Made by a program: the position numbers and the translations under genes. Below are positions 55,704 to 64,000 of a stretch of DNA of 64,000 bases, piece after piece. The DNA lies in contig CAWGKQ010000008.1 of NCBI GenBank assembly GCA_963823245.1, positions 1 to 64,000 of the forward strand, given 5' to 3'. This DNA is from JAWVFM01 sp963823245 (GTDB taxonomy: Bacteria; Actinomycetota; Thermoleophilia; Solirubrobacterales; 70-9). Below the pieces are notes generated by a model. The model was not told the origin of the DNA. It made no database searches and saw only the letters and a list, made by a program, of their open reading frames with translations. Within the stretch, counting starts at the first letter, position 1, and each line of letters begins with the position of its first letter.

Positions 55704-56873
55704 ATGAGCCGCACCGACCCATCCAGGCGTCTCGAGGCGATGCCTCCATACGCGTTCGCCGAGCTCGAGCGGCGCGTGGCCGACAAGCGCGCTGCCGGCA
55801 TCGACGTGATCAGCCTCGGCATCGGCGATCCCGATCACCCGACGTTCCCGCACATCGTCGAGGCCATGCGCGAAGCAGTCGGCGACCCGGGGAACCAGAA
55901 CTACCCGACGAACCGCGGCCGCGAGGAGTTCAGATCGGCGCTCGCGCGCTTCTACGATCGCCGGTTCGGGGTCGAAATCGACCCTGAAGGCGAGGCGATG
56001 CCCGCGATCGGCGCGAAGGAGTGCATCTACAACCTCTGCTTCGCGTTCCTGGACCCGGGCGACGCAGCGCTCGCGGCCGATCCGGGCTACCCCGTCTACA
56101 CCGGGGGGCCCATCCTCGCCGGCGCCGAGCCCGTGCTTCTTCCGCTCGTCCCGGAGCTCGGGTTCGCCCCTGACCTCGACGCGATCTCGAGCGCGGCGCT
56201 CGAGCGCTCACGCCTTCTCTTTCTCAACTACCCGAACAACCCCACCGGGGCGATCGCGCCCGAAGGGCTCTTCGATCGCGCTGTGGAGCTGGCCCGCGAG
56301 CATGACCTGCTCGTCGTCCACGACAACGCGTACTCGGAGACGACCTACGACGGATACGTCGCGCCGAGCTTCCTCGCGACGCCCGGCGCCAAGGAGGTGG
56401 GGGTCGAGGTCTTCTCGCTCTCCAAGGGCTACAACATGACCGGCTGGCGCTGCGCGGCGATCGTCGGCAACGCCGAGGCGATCCGCACCTACTGGCGCCT
56501 CAAGACCAACGCGGACTCGGGCCTCTTCGAGGCGATCCAGCTCGCCGGGGCCGCGGCGCTGGACGGCCCTCAGCAGCCGATCGAGGAGATGAACGCGATC
56601 TACGCGCGCCGCCGTGACCTCGTGGTCTCCGCGCTGCGCGAGATCGGCGTCGAGGTCACACCGCCTAAGGGGACGATCTACGTCTGGGCGCCGGTCCCCG
56701 ATGGCCACACCTCGACCTCGTTCGCCGAGCTCGTCCTCGAGGAGGCGGCGGTGGTCGTCTCACCGGGCTCGATGTACGGCCCGTCGGGCGAGGGCTTCTT
56801 CCGCATCTCGCTGACGGCCCCCGACGATCGGATCACCGAGGCGGTCGGGCGAATGCGCGAGCACCTCGCCTAG
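55704..56873 (+). CDS. dapL: LL-diaminopimelate aminotransferase
   Basis: PLP aminotransferase that makes LL-DAP from tetrahydrodipicolinate in one step, bypassing dapD/C/E. Seen: PPYAFAELERRVADKRAAGIDVISLGIGDPD, AIGAKECIYNLCFAFLDPGD, FLNYPNNPTGAIAP, VVHDNAYSETTYDG, PLP-Lys in FSLSKGYNMTGWRCA, and GTIYVWAPVPDG. 389 aa. The SLSKxxNMTGWR box and position next to dapF favour DapL over a generic aspartate/alanine aminotransferase. Confidence 0.88.
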   Translation: MSRTDPSRRLEAMPPYAFAELERRVADKRAAGIDVISLGIGDPDHPTFPHIVEAMREAVGDPGNQNYPTNRGREEFRSALARFYDRRFGVEIDPEGEAMPAIGAKECIYNLCFAFLDPGDAALAADPGYPVYTGGPILAGAEPVLLPLVPELGFAPDLDAISSAALERSRLLFLNYPNNPTGAIAPEGLFDRAVELAREHDLLVVHDNAYSETTYDGYVAPSFLATPGAKEVGVEVFSLSKGYNMTGWRCAAIVGNAEAIRTYWRLKTNADSGLFEAIQLAGAAALDGPQQPIEEMNAIYARRRDLVVSALREIGVEVTPPKGTIYVWAPVPDGHTSTSFAELVLEEAAVVVSPGSMYGPSGEGFFRISLTAPDDRITEAVGRMREHLA

Positions 56874-57862
56874 GCCGCGGCTGGAAGCTTCCCCTCCGCC
56901 GCGAGCAGGTCTCTGAGCCCCTCGCTGAGGCCCCTCGGCTCGTAGCCGAGCTCGGCGATCGCCTTGTCGTGCTTCGCCCAGTACGTGACTCCGTCGGCCG
57001 CGCTGATCAGCTCGCGGAGGTTCGGCGGCTGGCCCATGGCCTTGCCCACGAGCGGGCCGATCGGGGTCATCAGCTTCACGAGGCCGGTGGGGACCGTGAA
57101 GCGCGGCGGCTTCCGGTCCGAGGCGTCCGCGAGCTTCGAGAACAGATCGCGCATCGTCGTGATCTCGCCGCCGAGGACGTACGCCTCGCCGCCCCTGCCC
57201 TCGTCGAGCGCGAGCAGGATGCCGTCGGCCACGTCGTCGACGTGGACCATGTTGAAGCCGAGGTCGGGAAAGATGATCGCCGGCATCCTCCCGGCGAGGA
57301 ACTGGTCGATCTGCGCGCCGATTGCCGAATGGTCACGCGGCCCGTAGACGCCGCCTGGCTGGACGATCACGCACGGAAGGCCCTCGTCGGCGATGAGCCG
57401 CTTCGCGACCTGGTGGGCCTCGTATTTCGTCTGCTCGTAGTAGGAGGTGAAGCCGGTTCCCGGATGCTCGTATGTCTCGTCGACGACCTTCCCGTGGGTG
57501 TTCCCGAACGCCCCGACCGTCGACACGTAGACGACCTTCGGAACCTTGGCTGCGAGGGCGGCGCCGAGGACGTTCTCGGTGCCGGCGACGTTCGCCTCGT
57601 ACATCGGGCGGCGCTCGGACTCCGGGATGCCGACCTCGTAGACGGCGGCGCAGTGGATGACGGCGTCGCAGCCCTCCATGCCTGCCTGGATCGCCCCTCG
57701 GTCCCCGAGATCGCCGGCGACGAGCTGGCAGCCGAGATCCGAGAGCTTCGCGCCCTTTTCGGGGTTGCGGGCGAGCGCGCGCACGTCGTCGCCGCGGCCT
57801 CGCAGCTTCGCGGCCACGCGGCCCCCGATGAACCCGGTGCCGCCGGTGAGGAAGACATTCAC
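56870..57862 (-). CDS. NAD(P)-dependent extended short-chain dehydrogenase (dihydroflavonol reductase-like)
   Basis: Rossmann start NVFLTGGTGFIGGRVAAKL, VAGDLGDRGAI, VIHCAAVYEVG, ANVAGTENVLGAAL, VYVSTVGAFGNT, catalytic SYYEQTKYEAHQVAKRL (YxxxK), VIVQPGGVYGPRD and FNMVHVDDVADGILLALD. 330 aa. Resembles the hopanoid-associated and dihydroflavonol-reductase-like groups; substrate unknown. GTG start 6 nt behind TAGGCT. Convergent with dapL (4-nt overlap) and divergent from hflX. Confidence 0.88.
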   Translation of the reverse strand: MNVFLTGGTGFIGGRVAAKLRGRGDDVRALARNPEKGAKLSDLGCQLVAGDLGDRGAIQAGMEGCDAVIHCAAVYEVGIPESERRPMYEANVAGTENVLGAALAAKVPKVVYVSTVGAFGNTHGKVVDETYEHPGTGFTSYYEQTKYEAHQVAKRLIADEGLPCVIVQPGGVYGPRDHSAIGAQIDQFLAGRMPAIIFPDLGFNMVHVDDVADGILLALDEGRGGEAYVLGGEITTMRDLFSKLADASDRKPPRFTVPTGLVKLMTPIGPLVGKAMGQPPNLRELISAADGVTYWAKHDKAIAELGYEPRGLSEGLRDLLAAEGKLPAAA

Positions 57863-57868
57863 GTTCGC

Positions 57869-57874
57869 AGCCTA
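57869..57874 (-). promoter_or_regulatory. -10 element of the short-chain dehydrogenase gene
   Basis: TAGGCT on the reverse strand, 6 nt before the GTG. Confidence 0.5.
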
Positions 57875-57883
57875 TCCGCTGCC

Positions 57884-57889
57884 TACACT
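57884..57889 (+). promoter_or_regulatory. -10 element of hflX
   Basis: TACACT, 7 nt before GTG 57897. It lies only 9 nt from the divergent TAGGCT box, so the two promoters overlap back to back. Confidence 0.5.
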
Positions 57890-57896
57890 TGTCCTG

Positions 57897-59183
57897 GTGC
57901 CAGGCGTACACAACCCGCGCGCCCGCCAGCGCGCCCTCGCGCTCTCCGTGACCGAGCGCGCGCCAGGCGATGCCGACCCGCTGGCGGAGCTGAAGGAGCT
58001 TCTTCGCACCGCGGGCGTCGCGACCGCCGGCGACCTGGTGCAGGTTCGCGAGCGCCCGGATCCCGACCGCTACCTCGGGCGGGGCAAGCTCGCGGAGGCC
58101 AAGCAGGCACTCGCAGCGCACGACGCCAACCTCGTCGCGGTCGACGACGAGCTCGCGCCGAGGCAGGAGCGCAACCTCGAGCAATCGCTCGGCGTTCCCG
58201 TGGTCGACCGGACCGCCGTGATCCTCGACATCTTCGCCGACCACGCGCACACCGCCGAGGGCAAGCTCCAGGTCGAGCTCGCTCAGCTCGAGTACAACCT
58301 CGCGCGAATGCGGGGCCTGTGGACGCACCTCGAGCGTCTCGGCGGCGGCATCGGGACCCGCGGGCCCGGCGAGTCGCAGATCGAAACGGATCGCCGCCTG
58401 GCACGCGACCGGATCGCGAGCCTTCGCCGGCGCCTCGTCCGGCTCGAGCGAAACCGTGAGTCGATGCGCTCCGAGCGTCGGCGCGCCCCGATACCCGCCG
58501 TCGCCCTCGCCGGATACACCAACGCCGGAAAGTCGACGCTCCTGAACGCTCTGACCGGCGCCGGGGTCGGGGTGGGGGAGAGGCTCTTCCACACGCTTGA
58601 CCCGACGACCCGGAGCTATCGCCACCGCGGCCGGCCGTACCTCGTGACCGACACCGTCGGGTTCATCCGCAAGCTGCCCCACCAACTCGTCGAGGCCTTC
58701 AAGGCGACGCTCGAGGAGACGCGGCTCGCCGACCTCGTCGTCCACGTCGTCGACGCATCGGAGCCCGCGCCCCAGCGGGCCGAGGCGATCGCCGCGGTCG
58801 AGGAGGTGCTGGAGGAGATCGGAGCGGCCGATCAGCCTCGCATCGTCGCCTTCAACAAGGCCGACCTGCTCTCGCCCGACGACGCCCGGGAGCTCGCCAT
58901 CGGGCGCCGCGACGCCGTCGCGATCTCCGCCGCGACGGGGGAGGGGCTCGAGGAGCTGCGCGACCTCATCGAGGCCGCCTTCGCCGAGACGCTCCGGGAG
59001 GTCGAGCTTCTCGTGCCCTACGACGAGGGCGGCCGGCTCGCCGAGCTCCATGACGTGGCCGGCGAGCTCGAGCGGGTCGACCGCGCAGACGGGGTGCTGG
59101 TCAAGGCCAGGGTCCCAACGGCGCTCGCGCACCGCTTCGACGCGTTCGCCGTCAACGGCAACGGCGCCTCCGGCGGCAGGTAG
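57897..59183 (+). CDS. hflX: Ribosome-splitting GTPase HflX
   Basis: Ribosome rescue GTPase active under stress. N-terminal domain: DPLAELKELLRTAGVATAGD, YLGRGKLAEAKQALA, DELAPRQERNLEQSLGVPVVDRTAVILDIFADHA; GIGTRGPGESQIETDRR linker; G domain: G1 ALAGYTNAGKSTLLNAL, G2 FHTLDPTTRSY, G3 LVTDTVGFIRKLPHQLVEAF, G4 FNKADL. 428 aa. GTG start with leaderless promoter. Confidence 0.95.
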   Translation: MPGVHNPRARQRALALSVTERAPGDADPLAELKELLRTAGVATAGDLVQVRERPDPDRYLGRGKLAEAKQALAAHDANLVAVDDELAPRQERNLEQSLGVPVVDRTAVILDIFADHAHTAEGKLQVELAQLEYNLARMRGLWTHLERLGGGIGTRGPGESQIETDRRLARDRIASLRRRLVRLERNRESMRSERRRAPIPAVALAGYTNAGKSTLLNALTGAGVGVGERLFHTLDPTTRSYRHRGRPYLVTDTVGFIRKLPHQLVEAFKATLEETRLADLVVHVVDASEPAPQRAEAIAAVEEVLEEIGAADQPRIVAFNKADLLSPDDARELAIGRRDAVAISAATGEGLEELRDLIEAAFAETLREVELLVPYDEGGRLAELHDVAGELERVDRADGVLVKARVPTALAHRFDAFAVNGNGASGGR

Positions 59184-59186
59184 CGT
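59181..59186 (+). promoter_or_regulatory. -10 element of dut, overlapping the hflX stop
   Basis: TAGCGT; its TAG is the hflX stop codon. 7 nt to GTG 59194. Confidence 0.5.
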
Positions 59187-59193
59187 CCCCGAG

Positions 59194-59625
59194 GTGGAGC
59201 TCAGGGTGATGAGGCTCCGCGAGGGGGCTTCAATCCCATCGCGCGCGCACGAGGGTGATGCCGGCCTCGACCTCTACGCCTGCGAGGCGGCGACGGTCCC
59301 GCCCGGAGAGCGGGCGAGCGTGGCCACCGGGGTCGCGGTCGAGATCCCGGCCGGCCACGCCGGCCTCGTGCTGCCGCGCTCCGGGCTCGCGGCGCGCCAT
59401 GGCATCGCGCTCGTGAACGCGCCCGGGCTGATCGACTCGGGCTATCGCGGCGAGGTCAAGGTGCTGCTTCTGAACACCGATCGGGAGCGAGCTTTCGAGA
59501 TCGGGCCGGGGGAGCGCATCGCCCAGCTCCTGATCGTTTCCTACGCGGAGACGGAGCCCGTGCTGGCGAGCGACCTCGCGGAGACCACGCGGGGCGGGGG
59601 CGGCTTCGGCTCGAGCGGACGCTGA
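59194..59625 (+). CDS. dut: dUTP diphosphatase
   Basis: Removes dUTP and provides dUMP. The five trimeric-dUTPase motifs are visible: HEGDAGLDLYA, PRSGLAARHGI, NAPGLIDSGYRGEVKVLLLNT, ERIAQLLIV and the C-terminal RGGGGFGSSGR. 143 aa. GTG 59194 gives the usual N-terminus; ATG 59209 is an alternative. Confidence 0.95.
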   Translation: MELRVMRLREGASIPSRAHEGDAGLDLYACEAATVPPGERASVATGVAVEIPAGHAGLVLPRSGLAARHGIALVNAPGLIDSGYRGEVKVLLLNTDRERAFEIGPGERIAQLLIVSYAETEPVLASDLAETTRGGGGFGSSGR

Positions 59626-59634
59626 GCCGGTCGA

Positions 59635-60376
59635 TCAACCCGCGGCCTCGAGGAGGACGATCTCCGAGCCGACGTGGAGGTCCGTCGGGGCGACCGAGAT
59701 CGTCCCGATTGGGCGGAGGCCGGCGTCCCGCGCCTCGGCCTCGAACGCCCCGGACTCCAAAACGGCCAGGCGATCGACGTGCGTCTCGGCGACGAGCTCG
59801 CCCGACGGCGCGACGCGCTGGCGATGGCGTTCGGAGGCGATCACACCGTCGGCGATCCTCGACCCGAGCGGCTGGCTCGAGTAGACGGCGCCTCCGACCT
59901 CGCGGATGTCCGGCAGCGCTGCGCCCGCATCAGCGGGTGGCAGGATGTCGGGGACGGCCTCGACGATGGCGGCCGCGACGACGCCCCCGCGGGCCAGATG
60001 GCGGGCGCAGACGTCGAGAACCGTGCGCCGTTCGGAGACCGCCAGGAAGAGCTGGATGAATTGCATCGCCACTGCCACAAGCGGAAACGCCCGATCGAGC
60101 GCGAGGGTCCTAACGTCTGCGGTCACCACCTCGACCGGCAGCCCCTCGTCGGACGGCCCGCCTGGCGAGCTCGGACGCGAGCTCGGGGGCCCGCTCGACG
60201 GCGACGACCTCGTGGCCGCGCCGGGCCAGGTGGAGCGCGAGGCGCCCCGTCCCCGCGCCCAGCTCGAGCAATGGGCCGCCGTGCTCGCCGCAGAGGCGCT
60301 CCCATGTCGAGAGGTCGCCGTCATATGCACCGCATTCGGCGTCGTGCCAGACGACCGCGTCCGCGGGGTCGCTCAT
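59635..60376 (-). CDS. Class I SAM-dependent methyltransferase (one frameshift)
   Basis: Seen: PLLELGAGTGRLALHLARRGHEVVAVERAPELA (SAM motif I and the acidic end of beta-2), then, after a frame change near 60170, VVTADVRTLALDRAFPLVAVAMQFIQLFLA and ARHLARGGVVAAAIVEAVPD. About 245 aa. Third gene of a reverse-strand operon (methyltransferase, lipid kinase, methyltransferase); its ATG follows the kinase stop directly. Substrate unknown. Confidence 0.8.
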
Positions 60377-60377
60377 C

Positions 60378-61268
60378 TCATGCAGGTGGCGCCAGCACGC
60401 GAAGGGCGCGAGGCAGGAGCGTGATTCGAGCCGGGAGGTCGGCGAGCGGATCGCCGTCGGCGTAGACGGTGAACGGGCGATCGGCGGAGATCTCGACCGT
60501 CCTGGCACGTCGCACGTGCACCTCGTCGAGCTCCACGTGCGTCCCCTTGAAGCTTCGCGGCATCACCGTGAACAGGAACCGCCGCTTCGGGAGCTCCGTG
60601 CACCAAACGACGTCGAAAAGACCGTCGTCGAGCTCCGCTCCCGGCGCCGCATACATCCCGCCCCCGTAAGCCTTGTTGTTGCACACCCCCACCGAATAGC
60701 CACGAAACGAGATGCGCTCGCCGTCGAGGTCGACGTCGAAGCGCGCCGGCTTCCAGGCGAGGAGCGCCCGAAGCGCCGCGTAGGCGTAGACGAGATTGCC
60801 CCGCACGAGCCGAGCCTCGTTCGCGATCCGGTTCGCGTCGGAGTCGAAGCCGCAGCTCGCGATGCCGAGGAACCGCCGTTCCCCGGCCACGCCGACGTCG
60901 ATCTCGCGCCAGCTGCCGGCGGCGATCACCTCGGCCGCGCCTCCGAGCTCGGTTGGAATCCCGAGCACGCGGGCGAGGTCGTTCCCCCGCCCGGCCGGGA
61001 GGATCCCCATCGCCGTCCCGGCGCCGGCCAGCGCGCCGCCGATCTGGCCGATGAGGCCATCGCCGCTCATGACGACCGGCGTCTCGCCGGCGCCCACCGC
61101 CTTCTGAGCCGCCGAGATCCCGTGCGGAAGGTCTCTCGTGAGGATCGTCCGGCAGGCAAGGCCGCGAGACCTGAGAGCGGCCTCCGCCTCCGGGAGCAGC
61201 TTGCTCGCCCGGCCGCCCCCGGCCTGCGGGTTGACGATGAGCGCGATGCGCGCGGACGAGGCCTCCAC
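60378..61268 (-). CDS. Diacylglycerol kinase-like lipid kinase (DagK/YegS family)
   Basis: Catalytic domain: IALIVNPQAGGGRASKLLPEAEAAL, VVMSGDGLIGQIGGALAG (the GGDGT-like loop, here SGDGL), GILPAGRGNDLARVLG; C-terminal beta-rich domain: GIASCGFDSDANRIAN, GVCNNKAYGGGMYAAPGAELDDGLFDVV. 296 aa. The GGDGT motif normally carries Gly and Thr where this protein has Ser and Leu. Phosphorylates a lipid or sphingoid-like alcohol at the membrane; also related to PI-mannoside-type lipid kinases. GTG start behind TAGCGT. Confidence 0.88.
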   Translation of the reverse strand: MEASSARIALIVNPQAGGGRASKLLPEAEAALRSRGLACRTILTRDLPHGISAAQKAVGAGETPVVMSGDGLIGQIGGALAGAGTAMGILPAGRGNDLARVLGIPTELGGAAEVIAAGSWREIDVGVAGERRFLGIASCGFDSDANRIANEARLVRGNLVYAYAALRALLAWKPARFDVDLDGERISFRGYSVGVCNNKAYGGGMYAAPGAELDDGLFDVVWCTELPKRRFLFTVMPRSFKGTHVELDEVHVRRARTVEISADRPFTVYADGDPLADLPARITLLPRALRVLAPPA

Positions 61269-61275
61269 GGGGCAA

Positions 61276-61281
61276 ACGCTA
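61276..61281 (-). promoter_or_regulatory. -10 element of the lipid kinase gene
   Basis: TAGCGT on the reverse strand, 7 nt before the GTG; it overlaps the 3' end of the upstream methyltransferase. Confidence 0.45.
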
Positions 61282-61935
61282 CGGCCTGCGGCGGCGACCC
61301 ACCCACCAGGTGCCGGCGCCGGCCTCGCCAGTCTCCAACGACTCGACGCCCCGACGCCGGAAGCCCCGGTCAAGCACCGCGTTCGGCGTGTAGAACGGCG
61401 TCGCCGCGCCCCGGCTCGACGCCACGATCGCGAATCCGCCGGGGCGCAGGACCCGCGCCACCTCACTGAAGAACGGGGGCATGTTGAGCTGGGCGACGAG
61501 GTCGAACGATTCCTCGCCGAACGGCAGGTCGGACGCGTCGGCCGTTCGGAAGGCCACGCGCCCGTCCGGGTCGAGGCCGACCTTCGCCTGCGCGACGCGG
61601 ACCATCTCCTCGGAGACGTCGACTCCGCGCACGCTCGCACGCGGGAACTCGCGGGCCAGGAAGAGTGCCGCCTCGCCGGTGCCCGTGCCGATGTCGAGCA
61701 CCCGCTCGGGCGCCGGCTGAACCTGAAGCGCCGCTGCCGCAATCGGAGCCAGATGCGTAACGGACCCCGCGCTCGTGCGCTCGTCCCAGCCGAGAGCCAG
61801 GTCGTCGAAGTAACGTCGCATGGCGGGCCGGATCGCGGGCCACAGCCATGGGGCGTGGGCGACCGTCGCATTCAGGGCGCGCCCGATGAGGCGCACCCGC
61901 GTTCCAGGACCGCTGCGCTCCTCGGCCTCCACCAT
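61279..61935 (-). CDS. Class I SAM-dependent methyltransferase
   Basis: Seen: WDERTSAGSVTHLAPIAAAA, SAM motif I RVLDIGTGTGEAALFLAREFP, VRGVDVSEEMVRVAQAKV, FRTADASDLPFGEESFDLV and ARVLRPGGFAIVASSRGA, the UbiE/COQ5-like order. 218 aa, no frameshift. First gene of the three-gene reverse operon; likely a small-molecule methyltransferase, substrate unknown. Confidence 0.88.
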   Translation of the reverse strand: MVEAEERSGPGTRVRLIGRALNATVAHAPWLWPAIRPAMRRYFDDLALGWDERTSAGSVTHLAPIAAAALQVQPAPERVLDIGTGTGEAALFLAREFPRASVRGVDVSEEMVRVAQAKVGLDPDGRVAFRTADASDLPFGEESFDLVAQLNMPPFFSEVARVLRPGGFAIVASSRGAATPFYTPNAVLDRGFRRRGVESLETGEAGAGTWWVGRRRRP

Positions 61936-61977
61936 CCCATCATCGCAACGTCCGGGAGGCTAGCCTTCCCCGCCTCG

Positions 61978-62661
61978 ATGGGCCGCCTCCCGATCACCTT
62001 CATCGCGATCCTCGCTTCGCTCGCTCTCGCCGGATGTGGCTCGTCGGATTCGTCGAGCCAGTCGGCCAGCACCACCACGACCGCCACGACCGGCAGCTCC
62101 TCGGGTTGCGCTCCGGCCTCGAAGCCGAAGCCGCGCAAGGTGAGCCTCAAGGCACCTCCGATGTCCATCAAGCGCGGAGAGAAGCTGACGGCGACGGTCG
62201 AGACGAGCTGCGGGCGCTTTGACATCGCTCTCGACACCGCCCAGCAGCCGAAGACCGTCAACTCGTTCGTCTATCTGGCGAAGCGCGGCTTCTACGACGG
62301 CCTCGCGTTCCAGCGCGTTGTCCCGGGCTTCGTCGTTCAGGGCGGTGATCCGCTCGGGAACGGCAAGGGCGGGCCCGGTTACACGGTGGTCGAGGCGCCA
62401 CCCGCAAACGCGGTCTACCGGCGCAGCGTGGTCGCGATGGCGAAGACGGCGCTCGAGCCTCCCGGTGCCTCAGGCAGCCAGTTCTTCGTGGTCACCGCCC
62501 CCGCCGACGCGGGCCTGCCTCCCGACTACGCCATCCTGGGCCGCGTTACGAGCGGCATGACCGCCGTCGAGCGCATCGCGCGTCTCGCGGACCCGAAGCT
62601 CGGGCCGGTGGGCGGCGAGCCCACCGAGCCAGTGGTCATTCGCAAGATCACCGTTCACTAG
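61978..62661 (+). CDS. Cyclophilin-type peptidyl-prolyl isomerase, lipoprotein
   Basis: Lipoprotein signal ITFIAILASLALAGCGSSDSS with lipobox LAGC, a Ser/Thr-rich linker, then a cyclophilin domain: FDIALDTAQQPKTVNSFVYLAKRGFYDGLAFQRVVPGFVVQGGDPLGNG, VAMAKT, GSQFFVVT, YAILGRVTSGM. 227 aa. Folding helper for exported proteins, anchored on the outer face of the membrane. The TAG stop doubles as the start of the next gene's -10 box. Confidence 0.93.
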   Translation: MGRLPITFIAILASLALAGCGSSDSSSQSASTTTTATTGSSSGCAPASKPKPRKVSLKAPPMSIKRGEKLTATVETSCGRFDIALDTAQQPKTVNSFVYLAKRGFYDGLAFQRVVPGFVVQGGDPLGNGKGGPGYTVVEAPPANAVYRRSVVAMAKTALEPPGASGSQFFVVTAPADAGLPPDYAILGRVTSGMTAVERIARLADPKLGPVGGEPTEPVVIRKITVH

Positions 62662-62664
62662 GCT
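62659..62664 (+). promoter_or_regulatory. -10 element of the peroxiredoxin gene, overlapping the cyclophilin stop
   Basis: TAGGCT; its TAG is the stop of the cyclophilin gene. 8 nt to ATG 62673. Confidence 0.5.
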
Positions 62665-62672
62665 GGGTCAGC

Positions 62673-63129
62673 ATGGCCGGGCCGAAAGTAGGCGACGAGG
62701 CACCGGGGTTCGACCTCCCCGGGAGCGGCGGGCGTGACCTACCGGCTCGAGGACTACCGCGGCAAGGGCGTGATCCTCGCCTTCTACCCGGGCGACTTCA
62801 CGACGGTATGCACGAAGCAGTTCTGCTCCTACCGCGACAACTCCGACAGGATCGGCGGACTGGGCATCGATCTCGTGGGGATCTCGCCCCAGTCGGTCGA
62901 CTCGCATGAACGGTTCATCCAGGAGAAGAGCCTCAACGTTCCGCTCCTCGCCGACGAAGACATGGGAGTTGCCAAGGCCTACGGCGTGGCGGCGCCGGGT
63001 GGGTTCGTCCGCAGGTCGACGTTCGTCATCGATTCCGATCTCGTCGTCCGACACCGCCACGTTTCGCTTGTTGGCCTCACCTACGACAGCGTCGACGACC
63101 TCGAGAAGGCCGTAGCGGCGCTGAACTAA
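62673..63129 (+). CDS. Peroxiredoxin, PrxQ/Bcp type (one frameshift)
   Basis: Thiol peroxidase. Seen: GPKVGDEAPGFDLPGSGG, then after a frame change near 62735 LEDYRGKGVILAFYPGDFTTVCTKQFCSYRD, with the peroxidatic and resolving Cys four residues apart (VCTKQFC) as in PrxQ, ISPQSVDSHERFIQEKSLNVPLLADED, and STFVIDSDLVVRHRHV. 151 aa. Stop overlaps the ATG of the following hydrolase. Confidence 0.9.
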
Positions 63130-63958
63130 TGGACGAGGCGATTCCGTTCGCGATCGAGCGCGACGGTGTCGAGGTTCGAGGCGAAGCCGTGGGTGAGGGC
63201 GCTCCGATCGTCCTCGCGCACGGGCTCACCGCCACCCGCCGCTACGTCGTCCACGGCTCGAACGCGCTCGCGCGGCGCAGGCCACCGGCTCGTCTCCTAC
63301 GACGCTCGCGGTCACGGCGAGTCCGACCCGGCGGGGGAGGGGAGTTATGGATACCCGGACCTCGTTTCCGATCTCGCGGCGATCCTCGACGAGCAGATCG
63401 GGGAAGGACCCGTGGTGCTGGCCGGGCACTCGATGGGCGCACACACCATCGCCGCGCTGGCACTGGAGCGGCCCGAGCGCATTGCGGGCGTGGTGCTGAT
63501 CGGCCCGGCGACCGTGGGAGTCCCGCTGACGCCAGAGGCGCTCGAGAGCTGGGACGCCCTGGCGCACGCGCTCGAGCGCGGCGGGATCGAGGAGTTCGTG
63601 CGGGTGAACGAAAACCCGCTGCTCGACGATCACTGGCGTGCAGGTCGTGGCGCGCATCACCCGCGAGCGGCTGGAGAGGCATCGCCATCTGGACGCGGTC
63701 GCCGAGGCGCTCCGCCAAGTCCCGCGCTCGCTCCCGTTCGAGGGGCTCGACGAGCTCTCTCACCTCAATGTCCCGGCCCTCGTGGTCGCGAGCCACGACG
63801 AGGCGGACCCCGGCCACCCGCGCGCGGTCGCCGAGGAGTGGGCGGCGCGGCTGCCCGATGCGCGCCTCGTGGGAGAGGACCCCGGCGAGTCGCCGCTTGC
63901 GTGGCAGGGTGGCCAGCTCTCGCGAGAGATCGCGGCGTTCGCTGAGGGGGTGGCATGA
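63129..63958 (+). CDS. Alpha/beta hydrolase with serine nucleophile (frameshifted)
   Basis: Seen: VGEGAPIVLAHGLTATRRYVV, VSYDARGHGESDPAG, nucleophile elbow VLAGHSMGAHTIAALALERPERI (Ser), and the end LNVPALVVASHDEADPGHP. The usual catalytic His region near ARLVGEDPGESPLAW shows no clear His, either because of sequence errors or divergence. About 275 aa. Frame changes near 63276 and 63640. ATG within the peroxiredoxin stop (TAATG). Confidence 0.75.
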
Positions 63959-64000
63959 CCTCGGGGGGCTGAGGCTTCGCCAAGCGGTCCTCGCCGCTCG
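63959..64000. other. Window end, no feature
   Basis: The last 42 bases hold no recognisable gene or signal. Confidence 0.4.

Overview
The window is one stretch of a high-GC (roughly 70%) bacterial chromosome. Gene content and order point to a deep-branching actinobacterium, most plausibly Thermoleophilia (Solirubrobacterales or Gaiellales). The reasons are an actinobacterial-type integration host factor directly before gmk-rpoZ-coaBC, a single-polypeptide 5'-RNase set of RNase J plus RNase Y, an LL-DAP aminotransferase lysine route, and many start codons directly behind a TAnnnT -10 box. The class-level assignment is an inference. No phage, insertion sequence or CRISPR array was seen.

Layout. 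1-4.2 kb: a MoaD/ThiS-like sulfur carrier, a CDP-glucose pair (rfbF, rfbG), a GST-like protein and a reverse-strand FAD oxidoreductase. 4.2-4.9 kb: tRNA-Arg(CCG), a perfect SOS-type operator and a PD-(D/E)XK nuclease reading frame. 4.9-6.7 kb: RNase Z and an alpha/beta hydrolase. 6.8-16.3 kb: pyrimidine operon pyrR-pyrB-pyrC-(isochorismatase)-carA-carB-pyrK-pyrD under a PyrR-binding leader. 16.3-19.6 kb: mihF-gmk-rpoZ-coaBC-TPR-dtd. 19.6-29.99 kb: rimP-nusA-infB-DUF503-rbfA-nrnA-truB-ribF-rpsO-pnp, a translation and RNA-turnover block. 30-36 kb: M16 peptidase-dapB-amidase-dapA-rnj. 36-40.2 kb: a secreted metalloprotease, then a reverse-strand two-component system. 40.3-44.9 kb: ftsK-rodZ-cinA. 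45-48.2 kb: hydrolase, thpR, SOS-controlled recA-recX. 48.2-53.8 kb: RNase Y with a long leader, a cupredoxin protein, miaB-glycosyltransferase-like-miaA. 53.7-60 kb: FUSC transporter, dapF-dapL, SDR, hflX-dut. 60-64 kb: methyltransferase, lipid kinase, methyltransferase, cyclophilin, PrxQ and a hydrolase.

Data quality: the first ~15 kb is riddled with single-base frameshifts in nearly every gene, including essential ones (pyrB, pyrC, carB). Frameshifts become rare afterwards (about 18.4, 24.9, 28.3, 29.3, 33.3, 43.1, 54.3, 60.2, 62.7, 63.3 and 63.6 kb). I read these as sequence errors, not biology, and have annotated each gene across its frameshifts.

Most notable observations: (i) a 52-nt two-hairpin element present three times (26.4, 33.4 and 37.8 kb) with identical spacing and compensatory changes in both stems, which I do not recognise; (ii) a window-wide leaderless architecture in which TAG stop codons at four gene junctions double as the start of the next gene's -10 box; (iii) an SOS operator over the promoter of a nuclease gene beside a tRNA; (iv) a NusA carrying a Cys3His zinc-finger-like insert; (v) an RNase Y without membrane anchor behind a ~260-nt structured leader; (vi) DapF with serine in place of its first catalytic cysteine.
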